Assembly (NCBI GenBank): GCA_021818125.1
Contig: JAKAFG010000011.1
Location: 1-18,422, forward strand
Direction: 5' to 3'
Length of the DNA: 18,422 nucleotides
Source of the DNA: Pseudomonadota bacterium
GTDB taxonomy: Bacteria; Pseudomonadota; Gammaproteobacteria; Acidithiobacillales; Acidithiobacillaceae
Each line of letters starts with the position of its first letter. Within the stretch, counting starts at the first letter, position 1. The translations under genes were made by a program, and so were the position numbers. Of this stretch, positions 13,257 to 18,422 are shown piece after piece. Under the pieces are notes generated by a model. It searched no databases, was not told the origin of the DNA, and saw only the letters and a list, made by a program, of their open reading frames with translations.

Positions 13257-15886
13257 CTGAGTTTGCCTCTGACCCAGTCGCGGGCGGCATTGAGGGCGGC
13301 GTCTAACGCCGCCGGATTGCCGGCTCCGGCCTGCGCCATATCCGGACGCCCGCCGCCCTTGCCACCCAGTGGGCTCGCCACGATATTCACCAGATCTCCG
13401 GCATGAATACGTCCGCTCAACGCCTTACCGACGCCGGCAATCAACGCCACTTTTTCCCCTTCTACACCGGCAAGCACGATAACCCCGTCGGGGTACTGAC
13501 TGCGCAAGCGATCCAGGGCATCGCGCAGGGCTTTGCCATCCATCCCCTCTATGCGGCGGATCAATACCGGCACACCGCCTACGTCTTCGACCTCTGCGGC
13601 AAGATCCGCACCCGCTCTGGCGGCTTCATCCCGCTTGGCTTTTTCCAGCTCTTTTTCTAGTTGGCGCAGGCGCTCCAGGGTTTGTGCCAGACGTTGATCA
13701 AGCTCTGCAGGGGCGACTTTCAACAGTCCGGCTGCTGCTTGCAAGCGTTCTTCATCACGCTGAATAGCCTCCAGCGCCACCGCGCCGGCGACGGCTTCAA
13801 TACGCCGGATGCCCGCCGCCACGCCGCTTTCGCTGAGTATCTTGAAAACGCCCATATCCCCCAGCGCCTCCACATGGGTGCCGCCGCAGAGTTCCATGGA
13901 GAAATCTCCCATGCGCACTACCCGCACCTCATCACCGTATTTCTCGCCGAAGAGGGCCATGGCACCTAGGGCCTGTGCCTCGGCAACAGGCAGGACCCGG
14001 GTTTCTGCGCCGACGTTATTGCGAATAGCGGCATTGACCACGCGCTCGATTTCCCGCAACTGCGCGGCCGTCACCGGCTCCGGCTGACTGAAATCGAAAC
14101 GCAGCCGCTCCGGATTGACCAGCGAACCCTTCTGCTGCACGTGACTGCCGAGAACATTGCGCAGGGCGGCATGGAGCAGATGGGTCGCGGAGTGATGTGC
14201 TGCCGTTGCCCGTCGCCCCACTTCGTCCACACTGGCGAGCACCGTATCGCCAACCTGCAGACGACCGGATGTCAAACGACCCAAATGCACATGCAGGTGA
14301 CCCATGGGCTTTTGGGTGTCACTCACGGCAAACAGGGCACCATCCGACTGGAGCTCGCCACGATCCCCCGCCTGCCCGCCGGACTCCCCGTAAAAAGGCG
14401 TCCGGTCGAGAATAACCACACCCGCATCCCCTGCTTCGAGGAAGGCCACCTCTTCGCCATCGCGGATCAGCGCCAGGACCTTCCCCTCATCCGCACAGGC
14501 CGTATAGCCGGTGAACCCGGTAGCCGACAGACGCATGGCCAGATCGTGGTACACCCGCTCGGTTTTGACCTCACCGCTGCCCGCCCAGGCGGCGCGGGAG
14601 CGGCTGCGCTGCTCGGCCATGGCCGCCTCGTAGCCCTCCATATCCATGACCAGATCGCGCTCGCGGGCAATATCAGCGGTCAGATCGACGGGGAAGCCAA
14701 AGGTATCCGCGAGCCGGAAAATGATCTCGCCGGGAATGGCGGCACCCGCTGCCAGACCCGCAATAGCCTCTTCCAGCAGACTGAGTCCGCGCTCCAGCGT
14801 TTCCCGGAATCGGGCTTCCTCACGCTCCAGAGCACGCTCGACTTCGCGCTGTGCCCGCGTGAGTTCAGGGAAAGCACTACCCATCTCGGCTACCAGTGGC
14901 GCCACCAGTTGATGAAAAAATACGGTCTCCATGCCCAGCTTGCGGCCATGACGCACGGCGCGACGGATAATGCGGCGCAGCACATAGCCGCGGCCTTCGT
15001 TGGCGGGCAGGACGCCATCGGTGATGAGAAAGCTGCAAGCGCGGATGTGATCCGCCAGCACCCGCAAACTGGTGTCCGTCGCCGTATCACTGCCGTAGGT
15101 TTTGCTACTGATGGTGGCCGCCGCGGCAATCAGCGGCTTGAAGAGATCTGTATCGTAGTTGTTATGCACGCCCTGGAGCACGGCCGCGAGACGCTCCAGA
15201 CCCATGCCGGTATCGACGGAGGGTTTGGGCAGAGGGGTCAGGGTGCCGCTGCTGTCCCGGTCAAACTGCATGAAGACCAGATTCCAGATTTCGATATAGC
15301 GATCGCCATCGGCCTCGGGGCTGCCCGGAGGGCCACCGGGAATGTGGGGGCCGTGGTCATAGAAAATCTCTGAGCAGGGGCCACAAGGGCCGGTGTCACC
15401 CATGCTCCAGAAGTTATCCTTCTCGCCACAGCGGGAGAGGCGCGCGGGATCAATGCCGATCTCGTTAATCCAGATGTCAGCCGCCTCATCATCCTCTTCG
15501 TAAACCGTAATCCAGAGCTTTTCCGGCGGCAGGCCCAGACGCTCGGAGAGGAAGCGCCAGGCAAAACCGATCACTTCACGCTTGAAATAGTCGCCAAAAG
15601 AGAAGTTGCCCAGCATCTCGAAAAAGGTGTGGTGCCGCGCCGTGTAGCCGACATTTTCCAGATCGTTGTGCTTGCCGCCCGCGCGCATACAGCGCTGTGA
15701 GGAGACGGCGCGCCGGTAGGGACGGGTTTCCAGGCCGAGAAACACGTCCTTGAAGGGCACCATACCGGCATTGGTAAACAACAGGGTCGGGTCATTACGG
15801 GGAATCAGCGGGCTGGAGGGGACGATTTGGTGCCCCTGTTCCACAAAATACTCCAGAAAAGCTTGGCGAATGGCTTGCGCGTGCAT
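13253..15886 (-). CDS. alaS: Alanyl-tRNA synthetase
   Basis: 877-aa enzyme, normal length, that charges tRNA-Ala with alanine. The class II catalytic core is at the N-terminus (PSSPLIPRNDPTLLFTNAGM, ARHHTFFEMLGNFSFGDYFK). The editing domain shows the zinc ligands HSATH and ELCGGTHVEA, and the C-terminal domain ends with the glycine-rich motif GGKGGGRPDMAQAGA. The start at 15886 (MHAQAIRQAFLEYF) has a weak GGAAG site. It lies 70 bp downstream of recX with a hairpin in between, so it may be co-transcribed with recA-recX or partly insulated. It ends convergently with the secreted-protein gene. Confidence 0.99.
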   Translation of the reverse strand: MHAQAIRQAFLEYFVEQGHQIVPSSPLIPRNDPTLLFTNAGMVPFKDVFLGLETRPYRRAVSSQRCMRAGGKHNDLENVGYTARHHTFFEMLGNFSFGDYFKREVIGFAWRFLSERLGLPPEKLWITVYEEDDEAADIWINEIGIDPARLSRCGEKDNFWSMGDTGPCGPCSEIFYDHGPHIPGGPPGSPEADGDRYIEIWNLVFMQFDRDSSGTLTPLPKPSVDTGMGLERLAAVLQGVHNNYDTDLFKPLIAAAATISSKTYGSDTATDTSLRVLADHIRACSFLITDGVLPANEGRGYVLRRIIRRAVRHGRKLGMETVFFHQLVAPLVAEMGSAFPELTRAQREVERALEREEARFRETLERGLSLLEEAIAGLAAGAAIPGEIIFRLADTFGFPVDLTADIARERDLVMDMEGYEAAMAEQRSRSRAAWAGSGEVKTERVYHDLAMRLSATGFTGYTACADEGKVLALIRDGEEVAFLEAGDAGVVILDRTPFYGESGGQAGDRGELQSDGALFAVSDTQKPMGHLHVHLGRLTSGRLQVGDTVLASVDEVGRRATAAHHSATHLLHAALRNVLGSHVQQKGSLVNPERLRFDFSQPEPVTAAQLREIERVVNAAIRNNVGAETRVLPVAEAQALGAMALFGEKYGDEVRVVRMGDFSMELCGGTHVEALGDMGVFKILSESGVAAGIRRIEAVAGAVALEAIQRDEERLQAAAGLLKVAPAELDQRLAQTLERLRQLEKELEKAKRDEAARAGADLAAEVEDVGGVPVLIRRIEGMDGKALRDALDRLRSQYPDGVIVLAGVEGEKVALIAGVGKALSGRIHAGDLVNIVASPLGGKGGGRPDMAQAGAGNPAALDAALNAARDWVRGKLS

Positions 15887-15923
15887 CGGTCTTCCGTTGT
15901 TAAAGATAAAGTGTTTTTGTCTC

Positions 15924-15953
15924 CGGGCAGGGGGGTTCTCGCCCCCTCACCCG
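15924..15953 (-). other. Strong GC-rich hairpin between recX and alaS
   Basis: In the minus-strand transcript the arms CGGGTGAGGGGG and CCCCCCTGCCCG can pair at 11 of 12 positions (two of them G-U) around a CGAGAA loop. It begins 3 bases after the recX stop. No U-run follows, so it is not a textbook Rho-independent terminator. It may block 3' decay of the recA-recX message, act as a leaky attenuator before alaS, or form the leader of alaS. Confidence 0.55.
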
Positions 15954-15956
15954 CTG

Positions 15957-16409
15957 TCAATCCGCAGAGAAATCCCTTTCTCTGCTGGCGGCCAACACCC
16001 GGCGAATCGTCTCTCCGGTAAATCCCCGTCCCGCCAGAAAACGGGCGCGCCGGACATAATCTTTGGCATCTGCTGGCACTGTATCGCCAAAACGCTTCTG
16101 ACAGACCGCCTGCGCCTGCACCAGCCAGTTAATCTCGGGGTCTGCGGTAGCTTCCACCCCCGCCCGCTGCAAGTCCTGACGCAAGCGCAACGGCCCGTGC
16201 CCCTGACGCACGCGGGTACGGGTGAGCATTTCCACGTAACGCGCGTCATCCTGATAACCGGCAGCGACGAGTGCGTCCAGCGCCAGCGCCACGTCCCCTG
16301 CGTCACATCCCGCACGGAGCAGCTTGTCACGCAACTCCAGACGTCCATATTCCCGACGCGCCAGCCACCGTAGCGCCAGCGCGGTGGGATCGCCGCGTTC
16401 TGCCGTCAA
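15957..16409 (-). CDS. recX: RecX, regulator of RecA
   Basis: 150-aa RecX-family protein, usual length, which binds RecA filaments and limits recombinase activity. Helical repeats are visible: ALRWLARREYGRLELRDKLL (12-31), then VALALDALVAAGYQDDARYV with RVRQGHGPLRLRQDLQRAGV, and a final AKDYVRRARFLAGRGFTGET repeat. Translation starts at TTG (16409), the base directly after the recA TAA, with no spacer at all. This suggests that recX is made by ribosomes reinitiating after recA, at a lower level because of the weak start. Confidence 0.95.
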   Translation of the reverse strand: MTAERGDPTALALRWLARREYGRLELRDKLLRAGCDAGDVALALDALVAAGYQDDARYVEMLTRTRVRQGHGPLRLRQDLQRAGVEATADPEINWLVQAQAVCQKRFGDTVPADAKDYVRRARFLAGRGFTGETIRRVLAASRERDFSAD

Positions 16410-17447
16410 TTACTCGACCGCTGCGGGCTCTACCACGTCTTCGGCAAAAGCCAGGGGATGTCCTGCTGCCGCTGCCCGTATCCGCTGCTCGATATTGACC
16501 GCCAACTCCGGATGTTCCTTGAGATACTGGCGGGCGTTATCCTTGCCCTGGCCGATGCGTTCTCCCTGATAGCTGTACCAGGCGCCGCTTTTTTCGACGA
16601 TGTCGAACTTCACGCCGAGGTCCACCAACTCGGAAAGACGGGAGATGCCTTCACCGTAATAGATGGCAAATTCGGCTTCACGGAAAGGTGGTGCGACCTT
16701 ATTCTTGACCACCTTGACGCGGGTATCGTTACCTACCACTTCGTCGCTCTTTTTGATCGCGCCGATGCGGCGGATGTCGAGACGCACGGAGGCGTAGAAT
16801 TTGAGGGCGTTACCACCGGTGGTGGTTTCCGGGCTGCCGTACATCACCCCGATTTTCATACGAATCTGGTTGATGAAAATGACCAAGGTGTTGGTCCGGG
16901 AGATATTGGCGGTGAGCTTGCGCAGAGCCTGGCTCATCAGACGCGCCTGCAAACCGACGTGGGAGTCGCCCATGTCGCCTTCGATTTCCGCTTTGGGGGT
17001 CAGTGCGGCCACGGAGTCGATAACAATCAGGTCGACAGCCCCGGAGCGCACCAGCATATCGGCGATTTCCAGCGCCTGCTCGCCGGTATCCGGCTGGGAG
17101 ATCAGGAGGTTTTCCAGATCGACGCCAAGCTTATGGGCATAACCGGGGTCCAGAGCATGTTCGGCATCAATGAAAGCCGCCGTGCCTCCGGCAGCCTGAC
17201 AACTGGCTATGGCGTGCAGGGTAAGGGTCGTTTTACCCGAAGATTCCGGTCCGTAAATCTCTACCACCCGGCCCCGCGGCAGGCCACCGACACCTAGAGC
17301 AAGGTCCAATCCCAGCGAACCGGTGGAGTAGACCTCAATGTCCTTGATGGCATTATGATCACCGAGACGCATGACGGCGCCTTTACCAAATTGCTTATCA
17401 ATCTGTGAGAGGGCCGCCGAAAGGGCCTTGCTACGTTGTTCGTCCAT
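16410..17447 (-). CDS. recA: RecA recombinase
   Basis: 345-aa RecA, full length. It forms ATP-dependent filaments on single-stranded DNA for homologous recombination and SOS signalling. Walker A is GPESSGKT (66-73), Walker B is LIVID (140-144), and the DNA-binding loop region NQIRMKIGVMYGSPETTTGG is intact. The start at 17447 (MDEQRSKALSAALSQIDKQF) has a strong AGGAGAAGGA ribosome site. The C-terminus is short and acidic (EDVVEPAAVE). A candidate sigma70 promoter lies about 120 bp upstream, and no LexA box of the Escherichia type is seen there. recX follows with zero spacing. Confidence 0.99.
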   Translation of the reverse strand: MDEQRSKALSAALSQIDKQFGKGAVMRLGDHNAIKDIEVYSTGSLGLDLALGVGGLPRGRVVEIYGPESSGKTTLTLHAIASCQAAGGTAAFIDAEHALDPGYAHKLGVDLENLLISQPDTGEQALEIADMLVRSGAVDLIVIDSVAALTPKAEIEGDMGDSHVGLQARLMSQALRKLTANISRTNTLVIFINQIRMKIGVMYGSPETTTGGNALKFYASVRLDIRRIGAIKKSDEVVGNDTRVKVVKNKVAPPFREAEFAIYYGEGISRLSELVDLGVKFDIVEKSGAWYSYQGERIGQGKDNARQYLKEHPELAVNIEQRIRAAAAGHPLAFAEDVVEPAAVE

Positions 17448-17568
17448 AATGCTTTCCTTCTCCTGAATTGAGGGTTAACCCATCCTTGCAAAACACCATG
17501 TTGTAGTGGCGCGCGGCAGGGCCTGATGATCCGGTACTGCGGGGGTCATCGGAACAACCTTTTCCGGC

Positions 17569-17596
17569 ATTCTACCTGAGCGGGCGGGCGGGGCAA
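17569..17596 (-). promoter_or_regulatory. Candidate sigma70 promoter of recA
   Basis: On the minus strand TTGCCC (17596-17591) and TAGAAT (17574-17569) are separated by 16 bp, close to the -35/-10 consensus. Transcription would start near 17562, leaving a leader of about 115 nt before recA. No CTGT-N8-ACAG LexA operator overlaps it. The surrounding 200-bp spacer (17448-17647) shows no other gene. Confidence 0.5.
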
Positions 17597-17647
17597 ACGA
17601 CTGAAAGCCACTGCGGCATAATTCTTATCCGGCACGGAGGCCGCCGT

Positions 17648-18400
17648 TCAACCAGCCCCGCGCAATAATCCTAATAACCCGCCCAAAGCTACCGAACCCG
17701 CGGCATACTGCACCGACCAACGGTCTCCGTGAAAGTGACAAGTTCTCACCTGCGGTTCCGCGCCCCGCGCGCCCCAGGCCATACAGACGGTGCCCACCGG
17801 CTTGCCGGGCACGGCGCCTCCCGGCCCGGCGATGCCGGTGATCGCTGCGGCGATGTCCGCTTCGTGCAATGCACCCGCGAGCATTTCCAGGGCGGTCTCC
17901 TCCGCTACGGCCCCGACCCGCGCGAGGGTCGCTTCCTGCACCTTCAGCAACTGAATTTTCGCGGCATTGCTGTAGGTGACAAACCCGTGGCGCAGCAGCG
18001 CCGAGGAGCCTGGCAGGGCGGTGATCCGCGCGGCCAGATCACCGCCGGTACAAGACTCCGCCAGGGCGAGGCGGGTGTCCCGCGCACGGGCGTGCTGGAG
18101 TAAGGACCATTCCGGCGGTGCCATGTGCAGCGATATGGCGCACGGTGTTCCGGCCTCGACCCAATACTCGCCCGGCAAAACTTCCGGCGTGGTGCCGTTA
18201 TCGTTGAAAAGGCTCAAAGGCACGTCGCAAACGGGCAGATGCGCGCTTGCCCAATCACGCAACGCGACCCAGTCACCGGCCGGCAGATGGGTGCGAAATG
18301 ATGATTTTATCCAGCCCGCGGCGTTCGCAAACTCGCCAATGGCCACCGCCATGCCGGAACAATCGGGCAATGTGGCGACGAGTTCCACCCGGACATCCAT
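17648..18400 (-). CDS. CinA C-terminal-domain protein, probable nicotinamide-nucleotide amidase (PncC), with unusual N-terminal extension; start may lie beyond the window
   Basis: The last 145 or so residues form a CinA_C/PncC domain, which hydrolyses nicotinamide mononucleotide to nicotinate mononucleotide in NAD salvage. Motifs are LALAESCTGGDLAARIT (111-127), GFVTYSNAAKI, TGIAGPGG (188-195) and KPVGTVCMAWG. Stand-alone PncC is about 160 residues, so the first 100 or so here are extra. They do not look like the molybdopterin-binding domain of full CinA, and I do not recognise them. The ATG at 18400 has only a weak ribosome site and the frame stays open to the window edge (18422), so the true start could be upstream. 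Location before recA is common for cinA genes. Confidence 0.85.
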   Translation of the reverse strand: MDVRVELVATLPDCSGMAVAIGEFANAAGWIKSSFRTHLPAGDWVALRDWASAHLPVCDVPLSLFNDNGTTPEVLPGEYWVEAGTPCAISLHMAPPEWSLLQHARARDTRLALAESCTGGDLAARITALPGSSALLRHGFVTYSNAAKIQLLKVQEATLARVGAVAEETALEMLAGALHEADIAAAITGIAGPGGAVPGKPVGTVCMAWGARGAEPQVRTCHFHGDRWSVQYAAGSVALGGLLGLLRGAG

Positions 18401-18422
18401 CCCGGCCCGCCTGGCCCAGGCC

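Noticed and set aside
14141..15373. Long plus-strand open frame (410 codons) opposite alaS
   Set aside because: It lies wholly antisense to the well-conserved alaS, has no family motif or ribosome site, and is explained by the high-GC antisense frame.
1..18422. tRNA or rRNA genes, CRISPR arrays, insertion sequences, attachment sites
   Set aside because: No cloverleaf, repeat-spacer array, transposase motif or terminal inverted repeat was seen by eye in any part of the window.

Overview
The window appears to come from a chemolithoautotrophic gammaproteobacterium-like organism, most probably an Acidithiobacillus. That placement rests on my recollection of the recA-recX-alaS gene order and the protein character, not on a database search. 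Almost everything is coded on the minus strand. The core is a complete hydrogen-oxidation locus with its own hydrogen sensor, in the order hupT-hupU-hupV / hupS-hupL-hupC-hupD-hupF-hupG-hupH-hupI-hupJ-hupK-hypA-hypB, read from right to left and running off the left edge inside hypB. The order is close to the hup clusters of Rhodobacter and Rhizobium.

Right part (about 13253-18422): housekeeping and DNA repair. A CinA C-terminal-domain (nicotinamide-nucleotide amidase-like) gene touches the right edge. It is followed by recA with a candidate sigma70 promoter, recX starting on the base right after the recA stop, a strong GC-rich hairpin, and alaS. A small plus-strand gene for a secreted, Tyr/His/Arg-rich protein converges on alaS (stop codons overlap) and diverges from hupT.

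Middle (8548-12481): hupT (PAS histidine kinase), hupU and hupV. HupU lacks a Tat signal and HupV ends exactly at the last active-site motif with no cleavable tail. HupV also carries the bulky Ile62/Phe110 gas-channel pair. These traits mark a group 2b H2-sensing regulatory hydrogenase.

Spacer 8279-8547: an excellent sigma54 promoter (8345-8360, GG-N10-GC), an IHF-like site just upstream (8377-8389) and a 17-bp inverted repeat about 110 bp further up (8471-8487). This is the layout of an enhancer-dependent promoter driven by an NtrC-type regulator (HupR/HoxA), which is not in the window.

Left part (1-8278): the sigma54-driven operon. HupS (Tat-exported, six cysteines at the proximal cluster), HupL and HupC form a membrane-bound, probably O2-tolerant, H2-oxidising enzyme feeding electrons to quinone through cytochrome b. 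HupD is the large-subunit protease. HupF, G, H, I, J and K are maturation factors for cofactor delivery, FeS cluster and Tat quality control. HypA and HypB insert nickel. Genes are tightly packed, many with 4-bp ATGA/GTGA overlaps that imply translational coupling. Inferred logic: H2 is sensed by HupUV, which controls HupT and an unseen response regulator, which controls the sigma54 promoter of hupS.
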